Origin: UBA8437 sp964646205
Lineage (GTDB): Bacteria > Planctomycetota > Planctomycetia > Planctomycetales > Planctomycetaceae
Reading direction: 5' to 3'
Length of the DNA stretch: 64,000 nt
Assembly (NCBI GenBank): GCA_964646205.1
Contig: CAZYAZ010000015.1
Span: 1-64,000, forward strand
In this document: positions 25,712-34,282 of the stretch, piece by piece
Numbering within the stretch: position 1 is the stretch's first letter
How the letters are laid out: every line of letters begins with the position of its first letter
The notes under the pieces: model-generated
What the model was told of the DNA's origin: nothing
Database searches by the model: none
The model's input: only the letters and a program-made list of their open reading frames with translations
Translations under genes and position numbers: made by a program

Positions 25712-26704
25712 ATGGCGTTATCAGAGGGAGCACCGGTACGGGTCGCTGTGATCGGTCTGGGGCGTTTTGGGCGGTTGCACGCACTCACGCTTGCCGGGCT
25801 GGCCGAGGCCGAACTGGTGGGATTGGTGGCCCGGCGGACGGAAAGCGTCGAGTCGTTGCAGCAGGAGTTGCCGGGGGTTCCGGGGTGGACCGACCTGGGT
25901 GTGGCGTTGCAGGAGTGCACGGCGGATGCGTGGGTTGTCGCGGCGACCACCGCGGCGCACGTGCCGATCACGCGGCAACTGCTGGAGGCGGGCAAGACGG
26001 TGTTGTTGGAGAAGCCGATCGCGGAGGATCTGGGCGAGGCGAGGTCGCTGGAGTCGCTCGTGGCAGCCGATTCGGCCAACCTGATGATCGGGCACATCCT
26101 GCTGTTCAACAGCGAATTCCGTCAGATCCGCGACGAGGCGGTGGCGAGGGGACCGATTGCTCATATCGATTGTGTCCGTCATCGTCCGGCATCAATCGTT
26201 CAGGATTTCGCCGGAGAAAACCCTCTGCATGCCGCGATGGTGCACGACCTGTACATGGTGCAGGTCCTGGTGGATCGGGCCGATCCGGTTGCAGTGTCGT
26301 GCCAGTATCACCGGACGCCAGATGGGGCGATCGATCTGGCGCTGGCACAGATGCAGTGGGAAAACGGCCCCCTGGCCTCGTTCTCCGCTTCGTACCTGAC
26401 TCCCGAGGGAATGCCCCCGCGCGGGATCGATCGGATGGAGGTTTTCGGTGCGGGCTGGGCAGCGCGGGCCGAGGCCAATCCACGCCCCGTGGAGGTCTGG
26501 GGCGATCGGTCCGAGTGGCCAATGGCCCTGGAAATCCGAACGGATCCGGAGGGCGCCACTGGAATGCTGGCCGAGGAGCTGCGCTGCCTCTGCCGCGTGG
26601 CGCACGGAACCCAGGTGGTCCCAGTCGGGGCCACATTCGCGGACGCCATCCAGGTTCAAGAATGGATGGAGCGGCTGACTGCGGCGGTCCGTCCGTCAAA
26701 TTGA
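25712..26704 (+). CDS. Gfo/Idh/MocA family NAD(P)-dependent oxidoreductase
   Basis: This 330-aa cytoplasmic enzyme probably oxidises a sugar, inositol or similar polyol. The N-terminal Rossmann fold has GLGRFGRLH (residues about 15-23), the strand ADAWVVAATTAAH and the conserved EKPIAEDL motif near residue 99 whose Lys is catalytic in the family. The C-terminal half carries ENPLHAAMVHDLYMVQVLV, with the His-Asp pair that aligns to the conserved GxxxHDxD motif. The start ATG 25712 follows GAGG by about 8 bases. It stands alone between convergent and minus-strand genes, so the neighbours give no clue to substrate. Confidence 0.9.
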   Translation: MALSEGAPVRVAVIGLGRFGRLHALTLAGLAEAELVGLVARRTESVESLQQELPGVPGWTDLGVALQECTADAWVVAATTAAHVPITRQLLEAGKTVLLEKPIAEDLGEARSLESLVAADSANLMIGHILLFNSEFRQIRDEAVARGPIAHIDCVRHRPASIVQDFAGENPLHAAMVHDLYMVQVLVDRADPVAVSCQYHRTPDGAIDLALAQMQWENGPLASFSASYLTPEGMPPRGIDRMEVFGAGWAARAEANPRPVEVWGDRSEWPMALEIRTDPEGATGMLAEELRCLCRVAHGTQVVPVGATFADAIQVQEWMERLTAAVRPSN

Positions 26705-26756
26705 CAAGACAGGACTCGCCGCGGAATCAACCAGATCTGGTCAAGCCGAGTCGGCT

Positions 26757-26954
26757 TTAGTTGACCCGAACGTTCTCGGCGCGCGGTCCCTTGGGACCGG
26801 TACCAACGTTGTAGGAAACCTGTTGACCTTCCTGCAGGTCGTCGTACTGGATTCCCTCAACTGCCGACATGTGAAAGAACACGTCGGTGCCAGAGCCGTC
26901 CTCGATAAATCCAAAACCCTTGTCCGTCAGTCTCTTGATCGTGCCTTCTGCCAT
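26757..26954 (-). CDS. Cold-shock domain protein (CspA family)
   Basis: A complete 65-residue single cold-shock domain that binds single-stranded RNA or DNA and melts RNA secondary structure. It shows RNP-1 KGFGFI (residues 12-17) and RNP-2 DVFFH (residues 24-28), followed by the typical GQQVSYNVGTGPKGPRAENV end. Compared with CspA itself it is slightly shorter and lacks the usual WFN aromatic stretch (it has IKRLTDK), a form common in planctomycetes and other non-proteobacteria. Its leader starts with a strong composite hairpin followed by an A-run (T-run on this strand), so it has its own promoter downstream of that terminator or the hairpin regulates it. Confidence 0.93.
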   Translation of the reverse strand: MAEGTIKRLTDKGFGFIEDGSGTDVFFHMSAVEGIQYDDLQEGQQVSYNVGTGPKGPRAENVRVN

Positions 26955-26975
26955 CAGTCTCGTCCAATTCTCTAG

Positions 26976-27016
26976 AAAAAAAGTTGGTCAGCCCCAACTG
27001 GTGAACGCTTCACCAG
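26976..27016 (-). terminator. Composite hairpin and T-run between the small gene and the cold-shock gene
   Basis: On the minus strand an 8-bp perfect stem (CTGGTGAA and its complement, 27016-27009 with 27005-26998, 3-base loop) is followed by a 6-bp stem AGTTGG/CCAACT (26999-26994 with 26987-26982, loop GGCTGA) and then seven T (26982-26976). This is a textbook factor-independent terminator for the small gene upstream. Because it lies just before the cold-shock gene it could also act as an attenuator or thermosensor. Confidence 0.75.
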
Positions 27017-27047
27017 CTGGAGATGGCCTGCGTAGTTGCTCTCGATT

Positions 27048-27284
27048 TCAGTGTGGAAGACGACCAGAGTCCAGGGAGAAGCCCCCATCGTCATCATCGT
27101 CGTCGTCAAATTCGTCCACTTCATTCACGTCGTTGGCCTCGAGGTCGGCCGGGTCTCCGTCGGCTGCCGCAGGGTCCTCGAGTCCCTGCTTTCTTCTTAT
27201 CCGACGTTGTCGCTTGGCTTCGGCTTTCGCCTTCTTTTCCATCTCACGTTGGCGTTTGGCAAATGTGTTCCGATTTCTTGCGAT
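27048..27284 (-). CDS. Small basic/acidic protein with apparent ATC start
   Basis: The coding character is clear: a Lys/Arg-rich helix (RNRNTFAKRQREMEKKAKAE, then AKRQRRIRRKQ), an Ala/Asp linker and an acidic tail with FDDDDDDDGG. No ATG, GTG or TTG lies in frame between the upstream antisense-like region and this segment. The best start is ATC at 27284, which has AAGGA at 27297-27293, eight bases upstream, giving 78 residues (MARNRNTF... if initiated as Met). The first in-frame ATG is only at the REMEKK position, which would cut into the conserved-looking helix. Highly charged proteins of this kind occur in planctomycetes but have no known function; nucleic-acid binding is a guess. A composite terminator follows the stop. 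Confidence 0.6.
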   Translation of the reverse strand: MARNRNTFAKRQREMEKKAKAEAKRQRRIRRKQGLEDPAAADGDPADLEANDVNEVDEFDDDDDDDGGFSLDSGRLPH

Positions 27285-27500
27285 GATTGCATTCCTTGCA
27301 TCAGAAGAGCGTGGCGAACCACGGCCGAAAATTGTGTAAAAACAGTCTAACGATTTCTGCTCAGAAAAACCCCTCGCAGCCCCTTTTTCGATTCCTGGTC
27401 CAGAAAGAACCTGTCGGAAAACTCGGGGCTTCCGGAAGTTTCTATCTCTCGAGGCTAGCAAGTTCGGATCAGTTTTGAAGGGAACTACCGGTTTCTGGAT

Positions 27501-27523
27501 AAAAAAACTGGGTCTTGCCCTAG
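27501..27523 (-). terminator. Short hairpin terminator overlapping a DUF1501 stop codon
   Basis: On the minus strand the TAG stop itself begins a small hairpin (CTAGGG with CCCAG, one-base bulge, loop CAAGA region) followed directly by seven T (27507-27501). The stem is only five pairs, so its strength is doubtful, but the T-run and position after the last gene of the operon fit a terminator. Confidence 0.45.
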
Positions 27524-28908
27524 AGAATCTCGTGGATGACACGCCCCCGGCTGATGGGGATCGGCCGATCCAGTGGGTCATGGACAACGGTTTCTGACCC
27601 GTAGCCCAGGCAGTGGAACATGGTGGAAATGATGTCACGGGGTCGGACGACACCGTCGACGGGAAACGCGGCGTGGCGGTCACTGGAACCGTGAACGACT
27701 CCGCCACGGATGCCACCTCCGGCCATCGCAACCGAGAAACAGTTTCCCCAGTGGTCCCGTCCCGCGTTCTTGTTGATTTTTGGCGTGTGTCCAAATTCTC
27801 CCTGCCACACGACCAGCGTGTCGTCCAGCAGGCCGCGTTGTTCGAGATCCTCGAGCAACGCGGTGAAGGCCTGGTCCATCATGGGCATCAGGAATGATTT
27901 CAAGGACTTGCAGTGCAGGGAGTGCGTGTCCCAGCCACCCTGGTTGGGCTTGTCCTTGATCCGGGTCCAGTTGAGTTGGACCAGCGACACGTTGCGTTCG
28001 ATCAATCGGCGTGCCAGCAACACGCTCTGGGCGAAACGGCTTCGTCCATAACGATCTCGGGTCTTGTCAGATTCTTCCCCGAGATCGAATGCCGTGCCCG
28101 CCTGTCCGCGGGTGAGCAGGTCGAGTGCCTGCCTGGCTTGGAGTTGGTAAGAACTGACCGCGGGGGCACGGTCCAGGTGCCCGCGAGTGGAATCGAACTG
28201 TTCGAGCAGCCGGCGTCGACGGTCCAGTCGCAGTCCCGCGACGTCGGATTCCATTGTCAGTCCGGGGACGTTGAAGGTGTTGTCCTGGGGCTGGCAGTGG
28301 ATGAGCCATGGATCGTGACGGCGGCCGAGAAAACCGGCATCCTGTCCGGGCCAGGGAAAGTTGCCGTCGTTCCAGATGTGTTCGGGCAGTGTGATCGCGG
28401 CGGGAAGTTGTCCGACTTCCTGCTTCAGGGAACGCACCAGCGAGCCGACGCAGGGCCAGTTGTTGGGCGGCTTGGGAAGTGCGCTTTCGCGGTTCAGTGG
28501 CTGGTGGGGGACGCCGGTGAGCATCTGGTAGCCGCTGGAGGAGTGGGAATTGTCGCCCGTGACAACCGCCCGCAGTACCGCCAGCCGGTTGGCCCACCTG
28601 GCGGTTCGAGGCATCAGTTCTCCGACAGGAAGGCCCGTCAACGACGAGGAAATGGAACCGAATTCGCCTCGAATATTGGCCGGGGCATCGGGCTTGGGGT
28701 CCCAGGTTTCGTGTTGAGGAGCACCGCCGGTCAGTCCGAACAGGATCACCCGTTTCGCGGTGGGTGCGATCGAAGTCGGAGTCGCCGCCCGGGCGGCTGC
28801 CAGGCGGGGCATCGTCAGGCCACCCAGGCCGATTCCACCGATTCGCATCCACTCGCGACGAGTGATGCCGTCACAGAGTGTTTGTCCATGGTCCAACAGG
28901 CTGAGCAT
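27520..28908 (-). CDS. DUF1501 protein (third gene of operon)
   Basis: ATG 28908 gives 462 aa; a TTG at 28923 would overlap the upstream stop. The twin-arginine signal is unusual in that it follows a 20-residue N-terminal extension (MLSLLDHGQTLCDGITRREWM), an arrangement shared with the proteins at 49892-51226 and 55973-57361. Family blocks: LTGGAPQHETWDPKP, VLLARRLIERNVSLVQLNW, GGWDTHSLHC and QGEFGHTPKINKNAGRDHWGN (Arg of FGRTP replaced by His). The upstream neighbour is a second DUF1501 gene from another subgroup, so the operon carries PSD1-type DUF1549/1553 plus two distinct DUF1501 proteins. Confidence 0.88.
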   Translation of the reverse strand: MLSLLDHGQTLCDGITRREWMRIGGIGLGGLTMPRLAAARAATPTSIAPTAKRVILFGLTGGAPQHETWDPKPDAPANIRGEFGSISSSLTGLPVGELMPRTARWANRLAVLRAVVTGDNSHSSSGYQMLTGVPHQPLNRESALPKPPNNWPCVGSLVRSLKQEVGQLPAAITLPEHIWNDGNFPWPGQDAGFLGRRHDPWLIHCQPQDNTFNVPGLTMESDVAGLRLDRRRRLLEQFDSTRGHLDRAPAVSSYQLQARQALDLLTRGQAGTAFDLGEESDKTRDRYGRSRFAQSVLLARRLIERNVSLVQLNWTRIKDKPNQGGWDTHSLHCKSLKSFLMPMMDQAFTALLEDLEQRGLLDDTLVVWQGEFGHTPKINKNAGRDHWGNCFSVAMAGGGIRGGVVHGSSDRHAAFPVDGVVRPRDIISTMFHCLGYGSETVVHDPLDRPIPISRGRVIHEIL

Positions 28909-28915
28909 GGTGGCG

Positions 28916-30337
28916 TCATCCAATCAATTCGGAAATGACACGAGCTTCGTAAACATCTGTCAATCGCTCGTCGCGCCCGTTGTGGGTGTAGGTCAATTGT
29001 TCGTGATCGAGGCCCAGTTGGTGCAGGATCGTGGCGTGCAAGTCGGCCGTTTGAGTGCGGTTTTCAATGGAGCGATATCCGAAATCATCGGTTGTGCCGT
29101 AGGCCTGTCCGCCGCGGATTCCGCCGCCGGCCAGCCAGACGCTGAAACCATAGGGATGATGGTCGCGGCCCTCGTTTCCCCGGGCCGTGTTGCCGTTCCG
29201 CAATTCTGCCCCGGGCGTCCGGCCGAACTCTCCTCCCCACTGGACCAGGGTCGATTCGAAGAGCCCTCGCCGTTTGAGGTCCGTCAACAGGGCACCAATC
29301 GGTCCGTCGGTTTGTCCGCAGACGCTTTTGAGGCCACTGGTGTTGCTGCTGTGCGTGTCCCAGGGTTGGCCCTTCATGAACAGTTGCACAAATCGCACGC
29401 CCCGTTCGATCAACCGACGGGCCATCAGGCAGCGGCGGCCGTAAGACGTCGTTGCCGGGTTGTCCAGGCCGTACATCTGTTGGGTGGCCTTGGTTTCACT
29501 CGAGAGATCCAGGGCGTCGGTGGCCGACAACTGCATGCGGGCGGCGAGTTCGAAGTTGGCGATGCGGGCTTCGAGTTCCAGTTCTCCCGGGCGGGTGCGG
29601 AGGTGTTTTTTGTTGAGGGCCTGGAGGAGTCCGAGGCGTCCGCGACTGACAGCCTCGGTTCGAGATGTGGAGGGCTTGAGATGCAGTACCGGGACCCCCT
29701 GTGAACGGAAGGCGGTTCCCTGGTAGATCGGCGGCAGCCAGCCACTGGACCAGTTGCGGACTCCATCGACGGGCAGTCCGACGGGATCCGGCAGTGCAAT
29801 ATAGGCCGGGAGATCGTCGGTTTCTGAACCCAGGCCGTAGGCAGCCCAACTGCCGATGTTGGGTCGTCCGGGTCGGATCAGGCCGGTGTTGGCCATCCAG
29901 ATGGCCTGCTCGTGGTTCCGGTGTTCGGTGAACATGGACCGGACCACGGCGATGTCGTCGGCGTGCGCCGCCACCCCCGACATCACCTCGGAGAATTCCA
30001 GGCCACTTTCCCCATATCGTCGAAATGAGAACGGGCTACCCAGCAGGTACTTGGTTCTGTCCTCGTCATCGTCGACTTCAGCCGGTGGCGTGGTGCCGTG
30101 ATAACGGCTGAGCATCGGCTTGGGGTCCAGCAGGTCGACGTGGCTGGGTCCGCCGTGCATGAACAACTGGATCACCGCGCGGGCGGGTGCCCGGTGGCGA
30201 GGCGATCTCTGGCTGAGTGAAGTTCCCTGGGAATCGGCCGGAACTGTCGAGGTCATCAACGACCCGATTGCCAACCCGGCGAAACCGTCACCCAGGCGGC
30301 CCAGGGCCGTGCGCCGCGTGAGAGGTTGGACAAACAT
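28916..30337 (-). CDS. DUF1501 protein, DHHP subgroup
   Basis: ATG 30337 gives 473 aa beginning MFVQPLTRRTALGRLG, a twin-arginine signal; the longer open frame upstream runs into the preceding gene. Blocks: FMHGGPSHVDLLDPKP, CLMARRLIERGVRFVQLF, PWDTHSSNTSG, GGEFGRTPGAE and GRDHHPYGFSVWLAGGGIRGG. The DHHP motif and the DPKPMLSRYHG stretch place it with the subgroup that normally partners cytochrome-domain DUF1549/1553 proteins, and that partner lies 26 bp upstream. The stop is 7 bp before the ATG of the next DUF1501 gene. Confidence 0.9.
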   Translation of the reverse strand: MFVQPLTRRTALGRLGDGFAGLAIGSLMTSTVPADSQGTSLSQRSPRHRAPARAVIQLFMHGGPSHVDLLDPKPMLSRYHGTTPPAEVDDDEDRTKYLLGSPFSFRRYGESGLEFSEVMSGVAAHADDIAVVRSMFTEHRNHEQAIWMANTGLIRPGRPNIGSWAAYGLGSETDDLPAYIALPDPVGLPVDGVRNWSSGWLPPIYQGTAFRSQGVPVLHLKPSTSRTEAVSRGRLGLLQALNKKHLRTRPGELELEARIANFELAARMQLSATDALDLSSETKATQQMYGLDNPATTSYGRRCLMARRLIERGVRFVQLFMKGQPWDTHSSNTSGLKSVCGQTDGPIGALLTDLKRRGLFESTLVQWGGEFGRTPGAELRNGNTARGNEGRDHHPYGFSVWLAGGGIRGGQAYGTTDDFGYRSIENRTQTADLHATILHQLGLDHEQLTYTHNGRDERLTDVYEARVISELIG

Positions 30338-30363
30338 GGTGTGGTTCCGTAGCGGGGCTCGGG

Positions 30364-33024
30364 TCAGTCGATATAAGCGAATTCGTTGCTGGCCAACAGC
30401 ATGTGACAAACGTCGATGATGGCTTGCTGGCGGGCGGCGCTGGGGGCCACCGGTTTGCCGTCGGCTCCCTCAAGGTGCCGTTTGGCTTGCGCGGAGAGGA
30501 ATTCCGCAATCACCTGTCGTTCTTGATCGGTCGCCGGTCGTGCGTAGGCCAGGCCAATCGCCCGGTCGGCCACCTGCAGGTTTTTCGGGCTGGTCACCCG
30601 GGTTGCGAATGCCTGGGCCGCTTTCTCCATCCAGCGGCTGTTCCAGAGTGTCAGGGCCTGGGTGGCGACGGTCGACTGGGACCGCTGTGCACAGTTGATC
30701 TCGATGGTCGGCTGGTCAAAGGCCTGTAGCATCGTCTGGGGGTTGAGTCTCAGGATCTGGATGTAGACGCTGCGGCGGTTGTCGGGTTGGCCGTCTGCCA
30801 TGTTCACCTCGCCGTCGGGACGACGTGCCACCCGCAACGCATTTCCGAATGGCCGTGGATCCAGACGTCCGGAGACTGCCAGGACGGCGTCGCGGAACGG
30901 TTCGGCTTCCAGTCGCCGCAGGTTCTGCCGCCACAGGAAGAAGTTGTCGGGATCAATGGTCTCGGAATGGGCGATCCTGTCGCGGGAGGGGCGCGAGTTC
31001 TGTCGATAGACCGAGGAGAGCACGATCAGGCGATGCACATGCTTGATGTCCCATCCGGACGTGATGAACTCGCGAGCCAGCCAGTCGAGCAGCTTGGGAT
31101 GTGTTGGTGCAGCACCGCTGGATCCGAAATCGTCGGGTGTCCTGACGATGCCGTGGCCGAAGTGATGCATCCAGATCCGGTTGACCATCACGCGGGCCGT
31201 CAGTGGGTGGTTGGGGTGAGTCAACCAACGAGCGAAAGCCAGTCGACGTCCGGTGGAGCGAGCCGATTCGGGCGGGGATTTCCAGTCCAGCGGCCGGCCA
31301 TTGCGGAGGACCACCGGGACCTCGGGCGCGACAATCGGCCCAGGTGTCAACGGGTCGCCTCGTCGCAGCAACGGGGTCTTCACGTTGCCGGGCAGGTCAT
31401 ACAGTGCCCGAATCTCTTCGAGGTACACCCGGCGTCGCTGCCACGATCCTGATTCGGATTGCAGCCGGTTTTTTTGGGTGGCGTAGTCGGGAAACTCCTT
31501 GGGCAGCAGTGTGGCCAGGGACTTCGCGTCGGGCCGCAGCAAGGTGGTGAACTTGCCAGCAAGGTATTTCTGGATGGAATCCCGATCAGCAGCAGCGGTG
31601 CGTACCGCCTTGGCAACATCGGCTCGAATCGGCTCGGGCAACGTTGCCACCCGCTTGTCGAATAGCTTGTTGGCATGGGAGGTGTCGAGGGCTTTCAGTT
31701 CCGAGGCGATTCGTTTGATGTTGGCATCCACCTCGGCGTTTCGGGCCGTGGCCGCCTTCTTCTGTTTTGACGTGGCAATCAGCAGGCGCCGTTGCGTTTG
31801 CGGGATCCACTGCTTGGGACGCAGGGCGGGCATGAAGATCGCCTGCAGCCGGTAGTAATCGGCCTGGGAAACCGGGTCGAACTTGTGATTGTGGCATCGA
31901 GCACAGTGAATGGTCAGTCCCATGGTTGTCGAGGCGACGATTTGCAGGGTGTCGTTGAGCGTCGGGTAGTGATACAGGGCGTCGGCATTCTTGATCGTCT
32001 TGAAGTCGGGCCGGGACGCATCGGCGGCCATTCTCAGGAAGCCCGTCGCGATCAATCCCTCGACGACGTTCTCGGGCAATCGCTCGGCCGTGTCATGGAT
32101 TGACCAGTAATCGGTCAATTCGTCACCGGCCAGTTGTTCATGCAGAAAACGGTCGTAGGGCTTGTTGGCGTTGAGAGCCCGGATGACGTAATCCCGGTAC
32201 CTCCAGGTGAAGGGCAGGGGGACGTCGGCGCTGAGCACACCGGCCGAGTCGGCGTAGCCGGCGGTATCGAGCCAGTGCCGGCCCCAGTGTTCCCCGTAGG
32301 CCGGGCTGGCCAGCAGCCTGTCGACCTCGTGTCGGAATGCGTCATCCGAGGGGTTGGCCAGGAAACTGGCGACGTGGTGATCGGCCGGCGGCAGTCCGGT
32401 CAGGTCATAGCTGAGGCGTCGCAGCAGCGTGGCGCGGTCGGCTTCGGGTGAGAGTTGCAGTTGGCGGTCCTGGAGCGTGGCGAGGATGAAGCCATCGACA
32501 GGAGTCCGTACACGCCGGGCATTTGTCGGGTCCTTGACTGGTGGCACGGGGTGACGCCGTGGTGGCTGGAAGGCCCAGTAGGTGCGTTCGTCCTCCGAGA
32601 GGGTCTCCAGGCGGATGTCGTTGAGTGGGTCGGACGGCCCGGTGGCCTGGCCGGTACCCGGGGCACCCTCGTTGATCCATGTTCGGATCACTCCCTTTTG
32701 GGCGGCGGTCAGTTTTGGCCCCTTGGGTGGCATGCGGTTGGAGGCCAACACGCCCCACAAACGACTGCTCTCGGCAGCGTTGAGCCGTACCACCGCACCC
32801 TTGTCACTGCCGGCCAGGACGCTCCGTCGGGTCGAGAGATCCAGGCCGGCCTTGGGTTTGGTCCCGGAGTGGCAGCCGGTGCACCGGGCCCTGAGAATTG
32901 GCAGGACTGTTTTCTCGAATGTCGCCAACTTGGAGTCGGCGGTCTGTTTCTTGTCCGCGGCCGTCGCGGGATCATTCCACGAGAGCGAGAGCACAAGGGC
33001 GGCGAGAAGGGACAGTCGAAACAT
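30364..33024 (-). CDS. PSD1-type cytochrome / DUF1549 / DUF1553 protein
   Basis: The 886-aa exported protein starts at ATG 33024 with signal peptide MFRLSLLAALVLSLSW...ATA. Domain order: planctomycete cytochrome-c-like domain (residues about 35-115, haem motif CTGCH, then NRMPPKGPKLTAAQ), DUF1549 (residues about 160-380, with GFILATLQDRQLQLSPEADR, HWGRHWLDTAGYADS and a second CxxCH, CARCHNHKFDPV), a central helical linker rich in Ala/Lys, and DUF1553 (residues about 600-880, with ARVMVNRIWMHHFGHGIV, THPKLLDWLAREFI, LIVLSSVYRQNS). The first gene of an operon with two DUF1501 genes. A haem-dependent oxidoreductase or electron-transfer role is likely but unproven. Confidence 0.9.
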   Translation of the reverse strand: MFRLSLLAALVLSLSWNDPATAADKKQTADSKLATFEKTVLPILRARCTGCHSGTKPKAGLDLSTRRSVLAGSDKGAVVRLNAAESSRLWGVLASNRMPPKGPKLTAAQKGVIRTWINEGAPGTGQATGPSDPLNDIRLETLSEDERTYWAFQPPRRHPVPPVKDPTNARRVRTPVDGFILATLQDRQLQLSPEADRATLLRRLSYDLTGLPPADHHVASFLANPSDDAFRHEVDRLLASPAYGEHWGRHWLDTAGYADSAGVLSADVPLPFTWRYRDYVIRALNANKPYDRFLHEQLAGDELTDYWSIHDTAERLPENVVEGLIATGFLRMAADASRPDFKTIKNADALYHYPTLNDTLQIVASTTMGLTIHCARCHNHKFDPVSQADYYRLQAIFMPALRPKQWIPQTQRRLLIATSKQKKAATARNAEVDANIKRIASELKALDTSHANKLFDKRVATLPEPIRADVAKAVRTAAADRDSIQKYLAGKFTTLLRPDAKSLATLLPKEFPDYATQKNRLQSESGSWQRRRVYLEEIRALYDLPGNVKTPLLRRGDPLTPGPIVAPEVPVVLRNGRPLDWKSPPESARSTGRRLAFARWLTHPNHPLTARVMVNRIWMHHFGHGIVRTPDDFGSSGAAPTHPKLLDWLAREFITSGWDIKHVHRLIVLSSVYRQNSRPSRDRIAHSETIDPDNFFLWRQNLRRLEAEPFRDAVLAVSGRLDPRPFGNALRVARRPDGEVNMADGQPDNRRSVYIQILRLNPQTMLQAFDQPTIEINCAQRSQSTVATQALTLWNSRWMEKAAQAFATRVTSPKNLQVADRAIGLAYARPATDQERQVIAEFLSAQAKRHLEGADGKPVAPSAARQQAIIDVCHMLLASNEFAYID

Positions 33025-33090
33025 CGGAACCCGGTGGCGGAACTTGCGAGGAGGTGATCGATTCTCCCCGTGGCAGGACCTCCAGTCTAA

Positions 33091-33132
33091 CACAACCGAC
33101 CACGGCTGGGAGATGGCCTGTGGCCGGTTGTG
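33091..33132. repeat. Long interrupted inverted repeat
   Basis: CACAACCG (33091-33098) pairs with CGGTTGTG (33125-33132), and inner CCAC/GTGG and GGC/GCC pairs extend the stem around a loop of about 8 bases. No T-run follows in either direction. It lies between the SMP-30-like gene and the PSD1-type operon, so a Rho-independent terminator without a clear U-tract or an RNA-processing structure is possible. Confidence 0.5.
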
Positions 33133-33156
33133 TCTGCTGGAGTCCTTTTGCCGGTG

Positions 33157-34215
33157 TCACTTCGCGTTGGGCAGTTGGTATCCCTTCACGTTGGTCCGGA
33201 TCCGGTACAGGCTTTTCCCCGACGTGATGTAGAGCAGGTTGGCGTCCTTGCCACGTGCAAACCCGACATTGGTTGGCAACTCGGGCGTCTTGATATAGGC
33301 CAGTTCCTTGCCCGCGGGGGAGTAGACAACGATTCCGGGTTTTTTTTCCGATCGCACGGCAACGAACAGGTTGCCCGTGGCGTCGACGATCAGCCCGTCG
33401 GGGCCATCCTCGGGGTAATAGTCAACCAGCGTCTTGCGGAACGAGGCCTCTCCCTTGTTGTCCAGGTCGTAGGCCATCAGTGCCATGTGTCCCTTTCGCA
33501 GTGGAGCCGCCGGTGCGACTGGGCCCTTGGCGTCCTCGGCCTTTCCCAGCCGTTCGAAGCCGGTGGCACCGTTGTCGTTGCTGACGACATACAGTGTCTT
33601 CTGGTCGGGGGAGATGCAGACACCGTTGGGCTTGCCGGCATCGCTGATGATGCGGTGGATCGATCCGTCGGTGTCGATACGGTAGACGCCCATCACGGGT
33701 TGCTCGATGGCCTCGTGCCCGAGGTACCTGGGGTCACTGAAGTAGAGACGTCCCTTGAGATCGATGGTGACGTCATTGGGAGAGTTCAGTTTGCGGCCCT
33801 CGAACATGCCGGCCACGATGTAACTCATCCCGGTCTTCATGTCGGTGCGTGTGACTCGTTGTCCACCGTAGTCGGCGCCCTCGCAGACGATCATGTCGCC
33901 CCGGGCGTCGAACTTGATGCCGTTGGACATCCCCGAGGGGGACCGGAAGATTTTTGTCTTGTTTGTTTTCGGGTTGTACTTCCAGATGTGGCCGGCGTGG
34001 ATGGCTCCGGTTTCGGTCACCGCCTGGTGCGAGAAGGTGATGTCACTGAAATAGACCATCCCATCGGGAGCGACCGCGACACCCTCGGTCAGGACGATGC
34101 CGTCGAAGAGTTTCTCGAGCTTGGCACCGGGCGGGATGATGGGATCGGCGGCCCGGGCCGTCGACAGGCTGGTCAGCCCGAGAATCAGCAGCAGGTGGGT
34201 GGTGAAGAGTCGCAT
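33157..34215 (-). CDS. SMP-30/gluconolactonase-like exported protein
   Basis: ATG 34215 is preceded by AAGGAAA about 9 bases upstream and opens a signal peptide (MRLFTTHLLLILGLTSLSTARA), giving 352 aa. The rest is a six-bladed beta-propeller of the SMP-30/gluconolactonase/LRE-like family: EGVAVAPDGMVYFSDI, GMSNGIKFDARGDMIVCEG, LNSPNDVTIDLKGRLYFSDPRY, GKPNGVCISPDQKTLYVVSND, GPDGLIVDATGNLFVAV. Glu, Asn and Asp residues of these motifs line up with the divalent-metal site of the family. It should hydrolyse a sugar lactone or a related ester in the periplasm. The GH43/GH32-like gene lies 67 bp upstream on the same strand. Confidence 0.9.
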   Translation of the reverse strand: MRLFTTHLLLILGLTSLSTARAADPIIPPGAKLEKLFDGIVLTEGVAVAPDGMVYFSDITFSHQAVTETGAIHAGHIWKYNPKTNKTKIFRSPSGMSNGIKFDARGDMIVCEGADYGGQRVTRTDMKTGMSYIVAGMFEGRKLNSPNDVTIDLKGRLYFSDPRYLGHEAIEQPVMGVYRIDTDGSIHRIISDAGKPNGVCISPDQKTLYVVSNDNGATGFERLGKAEDAKGPVAPAAPLRKGHMALMAYDLDNKGEASFRKTLVDYYPEDGPDGLIVDATGNLFVAVRSEKKPGIVVYSPAGKELAYIKTPELPTNVGFARGKDANLLYITSGKSLYRIRTNVKGYQLPNAK

Positions 34216-34282
34216 GGTGTATTTCCTTGAAGAGACTGTGTTTGAAGAATCGTGTCCCGGGCGGGACTGTGCCGGATGTTGC

